A DNA stretch of 11,832 nt from Fidelibacterota bacterium (GCA_030596225.1 JAUVKO010000043.1:1-11832); one strand, 5' to 3'. Shown: positions 1 to 7,190, counted from the first letter of the stretch. Made by a program: numbers and translations. Notes: generated by a model not told the origin, from the letters alone.

Positions 1-68
1 AAACCTTCAGTGCTGGCATTGCGTGCACCGATAATGGCAATTCTAATGGCATTTTTAGCAAGGATCAT
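1..68 (-). CDS. Unidentified protein, N-terminal fragment (Rossmann-like start)
   Basis: This is the beginning of a gene that leaves the window on the left. Its ATG (68-66) overlaps the asnS stop TGA (67-65) in an ATGA junction, the usual sign of translational coupling. The 22 visible residues start MILAKNAIRIAIIGARNAS. The pattern I-R-I-A-I-I-G-A-x-N looks like the first beta strand and glycine turn of an NAD(P)-binding Rossmann fold, as in semialdehyde or N-acetylglutamyl-phosphate reductases or other dehydrogenases. That is a guess from one short motif; the family cannot be named from this fragment. Confidence 0.6.
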   Translation of the reverse strand, partial: MILAKNAIRIAIIGARNASTEG

Positions 69-1357
69 GGATTCAACCGTGTAATGGTCCTTGGAAAGGG
101 AATGGTTTCGCGAATATGTTTCAAACCGCATAACCAGGCTACAACACGTTCCACGCCAAGACCAAATCCGGAATGAGGAAAGGAACCATAACGCCTTAGA
201 TCTAGATACCAGCTGTAATCTTCTTCTGTGGCACCATCCTCCTTGATGCGCTTGATCAGAGCATCTATATCATCCTCTCGCTGGGAGCCGCCAATAATTT
301 CTCCATAGCCTTCCGGCGCTAACATATCCAGAGCCATTGCCTGTTTATCATTCTCAGGATCACGCTTCATATAAAAAGCTTTGATAGCGGACGGATAACG
401 GTGAACCATAACCGGACTCTCAAATTGACTGGAGATGACCGTTTCGTCACTAGCACCAAAATCATTACCCCACTTGAATTCTACTTCATTATCCTGTAGT
501 ATTTTCACTGCATCCGTATACGAGATCCGAGGAAATGGTTTCTGAATTGCCTCAAGCTTGCTGATATCACGTTCAAGTGTTTCCAATTCCGGACGACGAT
601 GCTCCAATACCTGAGCAACGATGTACGCTACAAAGTCCTCAGCAAGATCCATGTTCATGTCCAGATCATAATAGGCCATCTCGGGTTCGACCATCCAGAA
701 TTCTGTTAAATGACGACGGGTTTTTGACTTTTCAGCTCTAAAGGTCGGTCCGAAACAGTAAATCTTTCCAAAAGCAGCTGCCCCTGCCTCACCATATAAT
801 TGGCCACTTTGGGTTAGATAGGCTTTCTCACCAAAATAATCTGTTGCAAACAGGGTAGCTGTGCCTTCAGTCGCCGCTTTTTGAAAAATAGGTGTATCCA
901 GTAGTGTAAAATCCCTGTCATCGAAAAAATCACGTATGGCTTTAATGATAGTATGTCTGATACGAATGATCGCATGAGAGCGCTTAGATCGTAACCAAAG
1001 GTGACGATTATCCATTAAATAATCAGTACCATGTTCCTTTTTGGAAATTGGATATTCATCTGCGACAGCCACGAGTTCAATTTTATGAACCAACATCTCA
1101 TATCCGCCCGGCGAGCGCTGTTCCTCTTTGATCTCACCGCTAACGATTACAGATGATTCCTGGGTGATCTGATTTTTTAGTTCAAAAGAAGCTTCGTCAG
1201 CATCGAATTTAGTCACTACACATTGCATAATACCGGTACCATCACGGAGCAGTAGAAACCAGATCTTACCGCCTTTACGGACGTTATATGCCCATCCTTT
1301 GAGTGTAACGGTCTGGCCTGTAAAGTCTTTTGCGCTCTGGATAAAGTGTTCTTTCAT
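65..1357 (-). CDS. asnS: Asparagine--tRNA ligase (AsnRS)
   Basis: A cytoplasmic class II aminoacyl-tRNA synthetase that charges tRNA-Asn with asparagine using ATP. The 430-residue protein has an N-terminal OB-fold anticodon-binding domain (about residues 15-100, with GWAYNVRKGGKIWFLLLRDG) and a C-terminal catalytic domain. Motif 2 is visible at 206-220 (FRAEKSKTRRHLTEF) and motif 3 at 397-411 (GFGLGVERVVAWLCG), followed by the AsnRS/AspRS-type ending with PFPRT. The N-terminal segment reads like AsnRS rather than AspRS. Length is that of the compact 430-residue AsnRS type. Start: ATG 4 nt after the lptE stop. The stop overlaps the next gene's ATG, so it belongs to the same transcript as uvrB, the activator and lptE. 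Confidence 0.95.
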   Translation of the reverse strand: MKEHFIQSAKDFTGQTVTLKGWAYNVRKGGKIWFLLLRDGTGIMQCVVTKFDADEASFELKNQITQESSVIVSGEIKEEQRSPGGYEMLVHKIELVAVADEYPISKKEHGTDYLMDNRHLWLRSKRSHAIIRIRHTIIKAIRDFFDDRDFTLLDTPIFQKAATEGTATLFATDYFGEKAYLTQSGQLYGEAGAAAFGKIYCFGPTFRAEKSKTRRHLTEFWMVEPEMAYYDLDMNMDLAEDFVAYIVAQVLEHRRPELETLERDISKLEAIQKPFPRISYTDAVKILQDNEVEFKWGNDFGASDETVISSQFESPVMVHRYPSAIKAFYMKRDPENDKQAMALDMLAPEGYGEIIGGSQREDDIDALIKRIKEDGATEEDYSWYLDLRRYGSFPHSGFGLGVERVVAWLCGLKHIRETIPFPRTITRLNP

Positions 1358-1361
1358 ATTC

Positions 1362-1883
1362 TTACCATTCTTCTGTCATTGATTCAATAATTAAATCGAT
1401 TAATTTTTCAATCGCTTCTTCATAAGCGTCTTCCCGTTGAAGTTGTTCGGCATCACTCCTTTTTGCATTCTCATCCTCACTAAAGTAAGTGCCGAAAACT
1501 ACATAATTCTTTTTAAATAGCTGCAAATCTCTCAGGTGATCATACCAAATCACTTCACCACGGAGTTCAAGTCGATATTCTAAAATATTTTCGTTCTCAT
1601 CAAAGCTATTAGGCTTATCTGTAATACTATTAATTTTACCTTCAATATGGGAATCCGGTGTTTCTTTGGCAGATAGAGGCAACAACTGCTCATTGAGCAT
1701 TCGTTCTGTAAGCGCCTCTTCGATATCAGTCTCAACCGCAAATTCAGTTGTTAAATTCTTGAATGTAATAAGTTCCAGATCGTGAAGATGATCAGGAATA
1801 CTTCCTTTGAATGAATAAATTCCACATCCCAGCAGAACCAGCAAGGCCGGCAGAAACTGACTAATCCTCTTTAGCAATACCAT
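1362..1883 (-). CDS. lptE: LptE-family LPS-assembly lipoprotein
   Basis: A predicted outer-membrane lipoprotein that in known systems plugs the LptD barrel and helps insert lipopolysaccharide. The 173-residue protein begins with a short signal peptide (K5-R6, then a hydrophobic stretch) ending in the lipobox L17-L18-G19-C20, so C20 would be the lipidated cysteine. The mature part has the YSF...IPxHxxxLxxxxFxN start and the 'VETDIEEALTERML' helix typical of LptE from FCB-group bacteria, followed by a strand carrying YRLELRGEVIWYD and an acidic C-terminal helix. The start lies inside the end of the sigma-54 activator gene (23-nt overlap, different frame), implying coupled translation. The same adjacency, activator then LptE, is known from Bacteroidota. 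The family call rests on overall pattern; LptE is poorly conserved. Confidence 0.8.
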   Translation of the reverse strand: MVLLKRISQFLPALLVLLGCGIYSFKGSIPDHLHDLELITFKNLTTEFAVETDIEEALTERMLNEQLLPLSAKETPDSHIEGKINSITDKPNSFDENENILEYRLELRGEVIWYDHLRDLQLFKKNYVVFGTYFSEDENAKRSDAEQLQREDAYEEAIEKLIDLIIESMTEEW

Positions 1884-3081
1884 ATTCTTTAATCTTCCTA
1901 TATAGAGTACGCTCAGCCATTTGCAATGCCTGGGCAGTTTTTCGCTTGTTAAAGTTAAATCGTTGCAGACTTCTTAGAATCAATTCTTTTTCGACTTGAG
2001 CCGCCGTTAGCGTGCCCATCATTTGGGGGTTTAAGATCGGTGATGACTCATCATCGCTTATATCCTGCACACCATCGTTCGGTAATACTTCCAAAGCCGG
2101 AGAATACTCCTCTGGCGAATCATCACCTGTCGGTCGGACTTGGAGACCTTTAACAATGATCTCCTTCATCTCACTAATTTCTCTCCTTAACATGAATAAT
2201 TGCTGCAGGATCAGCTCACGTTCTGCTTGTTCAACATTTCGATCAAGCTTTACCGGTAATAGTGGGTTGTACTCCGTGGGACTGGATTCAGCATTTAAGT
2301 AGCGATAAACAATATCGGTTTTTATCACTCCCCCCTTTTCAAGTATGACCAAACTTTCGATGAAGTTTTTCAATTCTCTAATATTTCCAGGCCAACGGTG
2401 ATGACTCATGATCTGAAAAGCGCCTTCTGAAAACCCTTTAAAAATGATCTGATTCCGAATGGCACAGTCATTGGCGAATTTTTTTGCTAAAACCGGAATA
2501 TCTTCTTTTCTGTCTCTGAGATTTGGGACTACCAAAGTGATGGCCTTCAATCTGTAGAATAGATCTTTGCGGAAAGTGCCGGTATCGACTTCCTTTTCAA
2601 GGTTTCTATTAGAAGCAGCAACGATCCGGACATCTACTTTCATCATATTGGATGATCCCACAGGCAGAAACTCACCCTGCTCAAGAACTCTCAACAGCTT
2701 TACCTGTGTCTCTAAAGGTGTTTCACCGATTTCGTCCAGGAAGATAGTTCCCCCATCAGCTGACTGAAAATAACCTTTGCGATCACTTTGAGCACCGGTA
2801 AAGGCACCCTTTTTATGACCAAAAAGTTCACTTTCGATAATCCCGGCAGGAATAGCACCACAATTAACAATTATAAAGGGCTTATGAGCTCGACGAGAAT
2901 GCTTGTGCAGTGCTAATGCCACCAGTTCCTTGCCGGAACCACTTTCACCGGCGATAAGCACGGAAATATCAGTAGGAGCCACCTGCTCAATAGTTTCCAG
3001 CATGCTTTGAACACCGGCTGATTTTCCCAGGATGCCAAATTTTTTCTGTAAGGTATCATTTCGATTGTCTTCAAAATACAT
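1861..3081 (-). CDS. Sigma-54-dependent Fis-type activator without receiver domain
   Basis: A bacterial enhancer-binding protein that remodels sigma-54 RNA polymerase by ATP hydrolysis. Counting from ATG 3081 (406 residues): Walker A GESGSGKE at 45-52, the sigma-54-contacting GAFTGA loop at 92-97, Walker B IFLDEIG at 112-118, the FRKDLFYRL arginine-finger region at 170-178 and WPGNIREL at 230-237. A roughly 130-residue linker, acidic in part, follows, then a Fis-type helix-turn-helix at about 373-401 (KRKTAQALQMAERTLYRKIK). Only about 17 residues precede the AAA+ domain, so there is no receiver, GAF or PAS domain; activity must be set by expression level or a partner protein. An in-frame TTG at 3093 would add four residues; ATG is preferred. 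It follows uvrB by 23 nt and overlaps lptE. No sigma-54 promoter was recognised in the window. Confidence 0.92.
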   Translation of the reverse strand: MYFEDNRNDTLQKKFGILGKSAGVQSMLETIEQVAPTDISVLIAGESGSGKELVALALHKHSRRAHKPFIIVNCGAIPAGIIESELFGHKKGAFTGAQSDRKGYFQSADGGTIFLDEIGETPLETQVKLLRVLEQGEFLPVGSSNMMKVDVRIVAASNRNLEKEVDTGTFRKDLFYRLKAITLVVPNLRDRKEDIPVLAKKFANDCAIRNQIIFKGFSEGAFQIMSHHRWPGNIRELKNFIESLVILEKGGVIKTDIVYRYLNAESSPTEYNPLLPVKLDRNVEQAERELILQQLFMLRREISEMKEIIVKGLQVRPTGDDSPEEYSPALEVLPNDGVQDISDDESSPILNPQMMGTLTAAQVEKELILRSLQRFNFNKRKTAQALQMAERTLYRKIKEYGIAKED

Positions 3082-3104
3082 GGTTCTGTCCAAAATTATG
3101 GAAG

Positions 3105-5096
3105 CTAACGCTTCATTTCTCTTTCTAATTTCTTGATCTCGTCTCTAATTAATGCTGCTTTCTCAAAATCCATATTCTCGGCAGCCGCTAGCATATCTTT
3201 TCGCATCAGATCTATTAATGCACCTGCTTCATAATCAGTATCGTATTTTTTAAGGCTCTCTCTAATTGCGTCTTCTTTGCCTTGCATAGCATCAGCTACA
3301 CTGGTAATTCCCATGATCTCTTCCGGAGATTTATAGATGGTCTCAGGTACAATGCCATTGGCTTTATTATAGGCAATTTGCTTTTGACGTCGTTGCTTGG
3401 TTGTGTCAATGAGATGCTGCATACTTGCCGTAACCTTATCAGCATACAAAATGACCTTTCCGCTGGCATGCCTGGCCGTCCGACCGGCAATTTGCATCAG
3501 TGATGTTTTGCTCCTCAGAAAACCTTCTTTATCGGCATCAATGATGGCTACCAGAGAAACTTCAGGCAGATCCAGTCCTTCACGTAAAAGATTGATCCCC
3601 ACAAGTACATCAAATTCTCCCAGTCGTAAATCTCTGAGAATAACAATACGCTTGATGCTATCGATCTCTGAATGCAGATAACGGACCCGAAGATGATAAT
3701 TTGTGAGATAATCTGTAAGATCTTCGGACATGCGCTTGGTGAGTGTAATAACCAGTACTCGCTCTTGCTTTTCCACGCGCTTGTGGATCTCATCCATAAG
3801 GTCATCAATTTGACCATCGCTAGGGCGAACATCGATTTCCGGATCTAATAAACCTGTCGGTCTAATCACTTGTTCAACAACTACACCCTCAGATTTCTCC
3901 AACTCATAATCCGATGGTGTGGCTGTAGTGAAAATCACCTGATTCATGGATGCTTCAAATTCAGTTAATTTCAAAGGACGGTTGTCTAAGGCCGAGGGCA
4001 ATCGAAAGCCATAATCAACCAAATTCCTTTTACGAGAATAATCACCATTATACATCCCTCTGAATTGAGGTAGCGTGACATGGGATTCGTCAATGATCAT
4101 CAGAAAATCATCAGGGAAGAAATCCAACAGGGTGAATGGGCGATCTCCCGGTTTTCGACCTGTAAGATGGCGGCTGTAATTTTCAATCCCGGAGCAATGC
4201 CCCACTTCCCGGAGCATCTCCAGATCAAATTTAGTGCGTTGTTCAATGCGTTGAGCCTCAAGGAGTTGGCCGTTTACTCTAAAGGTCTGCACCTGTTCCT
4301 GGAGTTCTTTTTCAATACTGTCCAAAGCCTTGTGGATATGCGTATCCGAAGTTACAAAATGTCTGGCAGGATAAATAACAGCTACATCATCTTCAGATAC
4401 CACTTCCCCGGTCAATGGATCGATGGTCATGATATCGGTCACCTCATTACCCCAGAATTCAATCCGGATCGCATATTCATTATAAGCCGGGAAGATCTCC
4501 AAAACATCGCCTCTTAAGCGGAACTTACCCCGCATGAAATTCACATCATTGCGTTCATAATAGATATCCACCAGTTTGCGCATGATATCACGTTGATTGT
4601 AGACGACCCCTTTATTAATAATGACTAGTGACTTCTTGTATTCCTGAGGATCACCCAGGCCATATATGCAGGAAACCGAGGCTACCACGATCACATCCTT
4701 ACGAGAGAGCAGAGCACTCGTAGCTTTAAGGCGCAGCTTGTCAATCTCTTCATTCATGGACATATCTTTTTCGATAAAAGTATCAGTGACGGGTAAATAC
4801 GCTTCCGGCTGATAATAGTCGTAATATGAGATAAAATATTCTACCGCATTCTCAGGGAAAAATGTCTTGAACTCTCCATAAAGTTGAGCAGCCAGTGTTT
4901 TATTATGAGAAACAATTAGTGTCGGTTTCCCTACGGCTTGGATCACATTGGCAACTGTATATGTTTTCCCACTACCCGTAACACCAAGCAGTGTCTGGAA
5001 TGGAGTCCCGGAGTTAATCCCCCTTATCAATTCGTCAATCGCTATCGGTTGATCGCCTTGAGGAGAGTATTCAGTCTTTAGTATAAAATCTGCCAT
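3105..5096 (-). CDS. uvrB: UvrABC system protein B (excinuclease subunit B)
   Basis: Damage-verifying helicase-like subunit of nucleotide excision repair; it is loaded by UvrA and recruits UvrC. From the ATG at 5096 it has 663 residues, the usual length. Visible motifs: Walker A GVTGSGKT at 38-45, the damage-probing beta-hairpin region YYDYYQPEAYLP at 91-102, DESH at 336-339, FTTATPS at 389-395, motif V around 495-510 (INLLREGLDLPE), motif VI QIAGRTAR at 535-542, and a C-terminal UVR domain (about 625-660) that contacts UvrC. The open frame extends 12 codons upstream to an ATG at 5132, but those residues are unlike any UvrB and MADFILKTEYSPQGDQPIAI is the family N-terminus. It is the first gene of the minus-strand cluster, divergent from the transporter remnant. 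Confidence 0.97.
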   Translation of the reverse strand: MADFILKTEYSPQGDQPIAIDELIRGINSGTPFQTLLGVTGSGKTYTVANVIQAVGKPTLIVSHNKTLAAQLYGEFKTFFPENAVEYFISYYDYYQPEAYLPVTDTFIEKDMSMNEEIDKLRLKATSALLSRKDVIVVASVSCIYGLGDPQEYKKSLVIINKGVVYNQRDIMRKLVDIYYERNDVNFMRGKFRLRGDVLEIFPAYNEYAIRIEFWGNEVTDIMTIDPLTGEVVSEDDVAVIYPARHFVTSDTHIHKALDSIEKELQEQVQTFRVNGQLLEAQRIEQRTKFDLEMLREVGHCSGIENYSRHLTGRKPGDRPFTLLDFFPDDFLMIIDESHVTLPQFRGMYNGDYSRKRNLVDYGFRLPSALDNRPLKLTEFEASMNQVIFTTATPSDYELEKSEGVVVEQVIRPTGLLDPEIDVRPSDGQIDDLMDEIHKRVEKQERVLVITLTKRMSEDLTDYLTNYHLRVRYLHSEIDSIKRIVILRDLRLGEFDVLVGINLLREGLDLPEVSLVAIIDADKEGFLRSKTSLMQIAGRTARHASGKVILYADKVTASMQHLIDTTKQRRQKQIAYNKANGIVPETIYKSPEEIMGITSVADAMQGKEDAIRESLKKYDTDYEAGALIDLMRKDMLAAAENMDFEKAALIRDEIKKLEREMKR

Positions 5097-5247
5097 ATTG
5101 ACGTAAAATATACATATATGACAGATAATCAATATCCAAGAAGGTTTCCTTGCATATTATTTTTAAGATCTTTATGCATTTATTCAAGGATGTATAAACT
5201 TAAGCTGAGCTTTGTATTCTTTTGAATGAATCCTAAAATAGCCGCCT
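5097..5247. promoter_or_regulatory. Divergent intergenic region between uvrB and the transporter remnant
   Basis: This AT-rich gap of about 150 bp should carry the uvrB promoter on the minus strand and possibly the promoter of the old transporter gene on the plus strand. On the plus strand, TTTATG (5171-5176), 16 nt and TATAAA (5193-5198) form a weak sigma-70-like pair. On the minus strand TTGAAT is followed 16 nt later by TAAAAA, also weak. No convincing SOS box, sigma-54 element or riboswitch was seen, and neither gene has a clear Shine-Dalgarno sequence. Confidence 0.4.
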
Positions 5248-5496
5248 ATGCCAGATACACAGACAATCATATTCTTCACCATTTTAGTAATTTCTATTAT
5301 TGCCTTTATTCTGGAGTGGTTCCCCATTGAAGTTACTTCTTTATCGTTCATGACTCCTAACGGTTATCAAACCAATACCATGGTTTTTACACCGGGAGGT
5401 TACCGCTATATGGATTTTATGAAGGCTGGCATCCCCTTGCATATCATTTTAGGAATTATTGGAGTTGTGCTTATTCCGATTATTTGGCCGCTATAA
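5248..5496 (+). pseudogene. SLC13-type transporter remnant: N- and C-terminal ends fused in frame
   Basis: This open frame of 82 codons looks like the two ends of a SLC13 (divalent anion:Na+ symporter / CitT-like permease) joined together. Residues 1-31 give one membrane helix followed by EWFPIEVTS, like the N-terminal 'E-x-x-P-V-D-V-x-A' segment of these permeases. Residues 33-82 carry SFMTPNGYQTNTMVFTPGGY, then MDFMKAGIPL and a last helix ending IPIIWPL, which matches the C-terminal end of full-length SLC13 proteins (normally about 450-600 residues). The middle, including the other helices and any TrkA-C domains, is absent. The frame is intact, so it could still make a two-helix peptide, but transport activity is not expected. 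It may be a recent in-frame deletion or an assembly collapse. Confidence 0.72.
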
Positions 5497-5773
5497 TTCA
5501 GTGGGTTTCTATTTTCCCCACGATTAAAATCAGCCTGCACGGCGCCTGCCTATGCCGAAGTCGGTCTCCGCGCAGGCAGGTAGCTCGTAGAGCGTAGACG
5601 TGTGGGTTGCTTCACTATGTCAGGTACCATCAAGAAACCCATGATTTCAATCATAGGTGAATTGCATCTTTCCTTTTAGGAAATCAGAGATTTCGGCTGT
5701 CATGCAGGGACAATAGTGTTATGATATATTTCTCAATGGTTAGTTTCGTCCTCCCAGGTTACTTTCGCAGATC
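5497..5773. other. Intergenic region between transporter remnant and DUF2161 gene
   Basis: No coding region was recognised in these 277 bases. They hold a GC-rich palindrome (5545-5580), a small GCTC-gta-GAGC hairpin near 5583-5593, and a 9-bp inverted pair, TGGGTTTCT (5502-5510) with AGAAACCCA (5633-5641), that brackets the palindrome. Base composition in the first 120 bases is visibly more GC-rich than the flanks, suggesting inserted repeat sequence. Confidence 0.5.
5545..5580. repeat. GC-rich palindromic repeat
   Basis: Arms CCTGCCT (5545-5551) and AGGCAGG (5574-5580) are perfect complements around a 22-nt centre, which itself contains the small inverted repeat CCGA-ag-TCGG. It has no T-run after it, so it is not an intrinsic terminator. 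Short palindromes of this CCTGCC/GGCAGG type are, from memory, common as dispersed intergenic repeats in genomes of uncultured bacteria; copy number in this genome cannot be judged from one window. Confidence 0.6.
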
Positions 5774-6448
5774 ATGAGAGAAGTTGATCTCTACCCACCA
5801 CTAAAGAATTATATGGTCCAGCAGGGCTATGAGGTAAAAGGTGAAGTGCAGAATTGCGATGTTATTGCTGTACGCGGGGATGAAGCCATTGTGGTAATAG
5901 AACTTAAGCTATCACTCAATCTAACGGTACTGTTGCAAGCTGTTGATCGTCTGAATATTACAGACACCGTCTATATCGGTGTTCCAAAAGGAATCGCCGT
6001 CTTGAAAAAGCACCGTAAAAGAATTATTAAACTCATGCGCATGCTCGGTCTCGGCCTGGTCGTGATTGACCCTCAAACACGGATAGGAAGTGTTGACGTA
6101 TTATGTGACCCTGGTGAATACAAGCCGCGACAGGTAAAAAAGCAAGCCCGGAGACTTTTGAGAGAATTCCAGCATCTAGTTGGCGATCCAAATCTGGGTG
6201 GCAGCAGCACCCATCGTGGAATTATGACTGCATACCGGCAGAAAGCACTAGCCATTGCAGAATATTTGCAGCAACATGGCGAAACCAAAGCTGCTGTTAT
6301 CGCTAATGCATTGACCGAACCGAAAACGAGGGCTATTCTCTACAACAATGTTTACGGTTGGTTCGATCGTCTGGGCAAGGGAATCTACGTCCTGTCACCG
6401 CTGGGAGAAACTGAGCTACCTGAATGGAAGGTACGCAGGGAACATTAG
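5774..6448 (+). CDS. DUF2161 family PD-(D/E)XK nuclease-like protein
   Basis: A 224-residue protein with the features of the DUF2161 family, a predicted PD-(D/E)XK-fold phosphodiesterase of unknown biological role. The N-terminal part reads YPPLKNYMVQQGYEVKGE, then D29 in NCDVIAV, and the E43-L-K45 of VIELKLSLNL followed by QAVDRL (55-60), which together form a complete PD-(D/E)XK active-site signature. A basic middle section (YKPRQVKKQARRLLREF, 116-132) precedes DPNLGG and MTAYRQKALAIA. The C-terminal section (about 151-210) ending NVYGWFDRLGKGIYVLSP looks like a winged helix that could bind DNA. Start is ATG 5774; no Shine-Dalgarno is visible. It stands alone, preceded by a repeat-bearing gap and followed by tRNA genes, a setting consistent with acquired DNA. 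Catalysis is inferred from motifs. Confidence 0.85.
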   Translation: MREVDLYPPLKNYMVQQGYEVKGEVQNCDVIAVRGDEAIVVIELKLSLNLTVLLQAVDRLNITDTVYIGVPKGIAVLKKHRKRIIKLMRMLGLGLVVIDPQTRIGSVDVLCDPGEYKPRQVKKQARRLLREFQHLVGDPNLGGSSTHRGIMTAYRQKALAIAEYLQQHGETKAAVIANALTEPKTRAILYNNVYGWFDRLGKGIYVLSPLGETELPEWKVRREH

Positions 6449-6555
6449 CGGTGTTTTTACTGAATATTGACGATTATAGCTCTGTGCGAGTAAACCGATA
6501 CTGGATTGTTTATATGTCAGACATAATAGCTTTTATTTTACCAATAGACTTTTCA

Positions 6556-6607
6556 TTTGCCAGCACAAACACCTAGATTATATTTGCCCGCCTTTGCTGA
6601 ATATAAT
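6556..6607 (+). promoter_or_regulatory. Candidate promoter elements upstream of the tRNA genes
   Basis: Two weak alternatives lie ahead of tRNA-Ser(GCU). TTTG (6556-6559), 19 nt, and TATATTTG (6579-6586) match the Bacteroidota-type -33 TTTG / -7 TAnnTTTG arrangement. A perfect TATAAT at 6602-6607 is a sigma-70 -10 box without a good -35 at the right distance. A TTGACA at 6624-6629 is too close to the tRNA to act as its -35. Neither is certain. Confidence 0.25.
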
Positions 6608-6646
6608 TTCAACTTTGGTGAAGTTGACAATGCTTTTTTGTATATA

Positions 6647-6733
6647 GGAGACGTGGCCGAGTGGCTTAAGGCGGCGGCTTGCTAAGCCGTTGTACGTTTT
6701 GGCGTACCGTAGGTTCGAATCCTACCGTCTCCG
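6647..6733 (+). tRNA. tRNA-Ser (anticodon GCU)
   Basis: A complete cloverleaf can be folded by eye: acceptor GGAGACG (6647-6653) with CGTCTCC (6726-6732), anticodon stem GCGGC/GCCGT around loop TTGCTAA with anticodon GCT at 6681-6683, a long variable arm with stem GTACG (6692-6696) / CGTAC (6703-6707), and T-arm GTAGG-TTCGAAT-CCTAC. The long variable arm and discriminator G73 (6733) are serine-type. It reads AGC and AGU codons. CCA is not encoded; the bases after the discriminator are CAT. Confidence 0.96.
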
Positions 6734-6813
6734 CATTTTGATATTGAATACTGGTGACTTTTCACATCTAAATTTTTCATGCGTGATCGTTAATCGATAT
6801 TCAATAATTAAAT

Positions 6814-6896
6814 GGAGGTGTAGGCTAATTGGTAAGTCAGCGGTTTTGAAAACCGCCGTCCGTGAGGACTTGGGAGTTCGAGTCTCTCCACCTCCG
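6814..6896 (+). tRNA. tRNA-Ser (anticodon UGA)
   Basis: Acceptor GGAGGTG (6814-6820) pairs with CACCTCC (6889-6895); the D stem is GGCT/AGTC with one G-U pair; the anticodon stem GCGGT/ACCGC encloses TTTGAAA with anticodon TGA at 6847-6849; the variable arm is GTCC-GTGA-GGAC; the T-arm is GGGAG-TTCGAGT-CTCTC with one G-U pair; discriminator G at 6896. It reads UCA (and UCG by wobble). CCA is not encoded. It starts 80 nt after the first serine tRNA and is probably co-transcribed with it. Its 3' end is duplicated downstream at 7142-7218. Confidence 0.96.
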
Positions 6897-6898
6897 CA
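6872..6898 (+). repeat. tRNA-Ser(UGA) 3'-end repeat, left (intact) copy
   Basis: These 27 bases run from the T-arm 5' strand of tRNA-Ser(UGA) to 2 nt past the discriminator base. The same bases occur again, in the same orientation and order, in three pieces at 7142-7218. The arrangement, an intact tRNA on one side and a partial tRNA 3' end on the other, is the classical footprint of an element integrated at a tRNA gene. Confidence 0.85.
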
Positions 6899-6901
6899 TC
6901 C

Positions 6902-7162
6902 ATGACATATTTCACATACATTCTTCAGAGCAAGAAGGATAATCGCTACTATATAGGATCAACATCTGATATAGATAGACGATTAAAAGAGCATAACTCT
7001 GGTAAAACAAAATCCCTTCGCCATCGAAGGCCTATGGAATTGGTGTACTCGGAGGAATATGGATCAAGGGAATTAGCAGAAGCTCGTGAGAAACAGATCA
7101 AGTCTTATAAAGGTGGTAATGCATTTAAGAACATGATTCTCGGGAGTTCGTCCCGCCAATAG
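6902..7162 (+). CDS. Small single-domain GIY-YIG endonuclease-like protein (first)
   Basis: An 86-residue free-standing GIY-YIG domain of the UPF0213/YhbQ type, a predicted metal-dependent DNA nuclease. Visible signature: FTYILQS (4-10) for the 'GIY' strand, YYIGST (16-21) for 'YIG', R27 in DIDRRLKEHNSGKT, H31, and E63 in AREKQIKSYKGG as the metal-binding glutamate. So the active site looks complete. The ATG comes 5 nt after the tRNA-Ser(UGA) discriminator base, with no Shine-Dalgarno, so translation would depend on tRNA read-through transcript. Residues G81-S82-S83 are encoded by the copied tRNA 3' end, and S84-R85-Q86 and the TAG stop by an inserted palindrome; the natural C-terminus is therefore target-derived. 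Cellular target and role are unknown. Confidence 0.9.
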   Translation: MTYFTYILQSKKDNRYYIGSTSDIDRRLKEHNSGKTKSLRHRRPMELVYSEEYGSRELAEAREKQIKSYKGGNAFKNMILGSSSRQ

Positions 7163-7168
7163 GCGGGA
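7151..7168. repeat. Perfect short palindrome inserted in the tRNA-end copy
   Basis: TCCCGCC (7151-7157), loop AATA, GGCGGGA (7162-7168) form a perfect 7-bp hairpin. It is flanked on both sides by TTCG (7147-7150 and 7169-7172), which could be a 4-bp target duplication. It supplies the stop codon (7160-7162) of the first GIY-YIG gene. There is no T-run beyond it, so it is not a standard terminator. Confidence 0.7.
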
Positions 7169-7190
7169 TTCGCTTTGCTCAGTCTCTGTA

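Noticed and set aside
4080..4517. 145-codon open frame on the plus strand inside uvrB
   Set aside because: It is antisense to highly conserved UvrB sequence and has no family features of its own.
5097..5132. UvrB extended at its N-terminus from the ATG at 5132
   Set aside because: The extra 12 residues are cysteine- and isoleucine-rich and unlike UvrB; MADFILKTEY is the normal start.
6610..6640. CAACTT-tggtg-AAGTTG hairpin followed by a T-run as terminator of the DUF2161 gene
   Set aside because: The T-run begins about 8 nt after a weak stem and the site overlaps the probable tRNA leader, so the call is not secure.
6743..6806. TATTGAATA / TATTCAATA inverted pair between the two tRNAs
   Set aside because: It is a 9-bp AT-rich match with a long gap, easily expected by chance in this composition.
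6814..6896. Possible selenocysteine tRNA because of the long variable arm and TGA in the loop
   Set aside because: The anticodon is TGA, which reads UCA serine; tRNA-Sec needs anticodon TCA and an extended acceptor stem, which is not seen.
6690..6905. Open frame of 71 codons across both serine tRNAs
   Set aside because: It is read through two well-folded tRNA genes; the protein has no recognisable motif and such frames arise from tRNA sequence.
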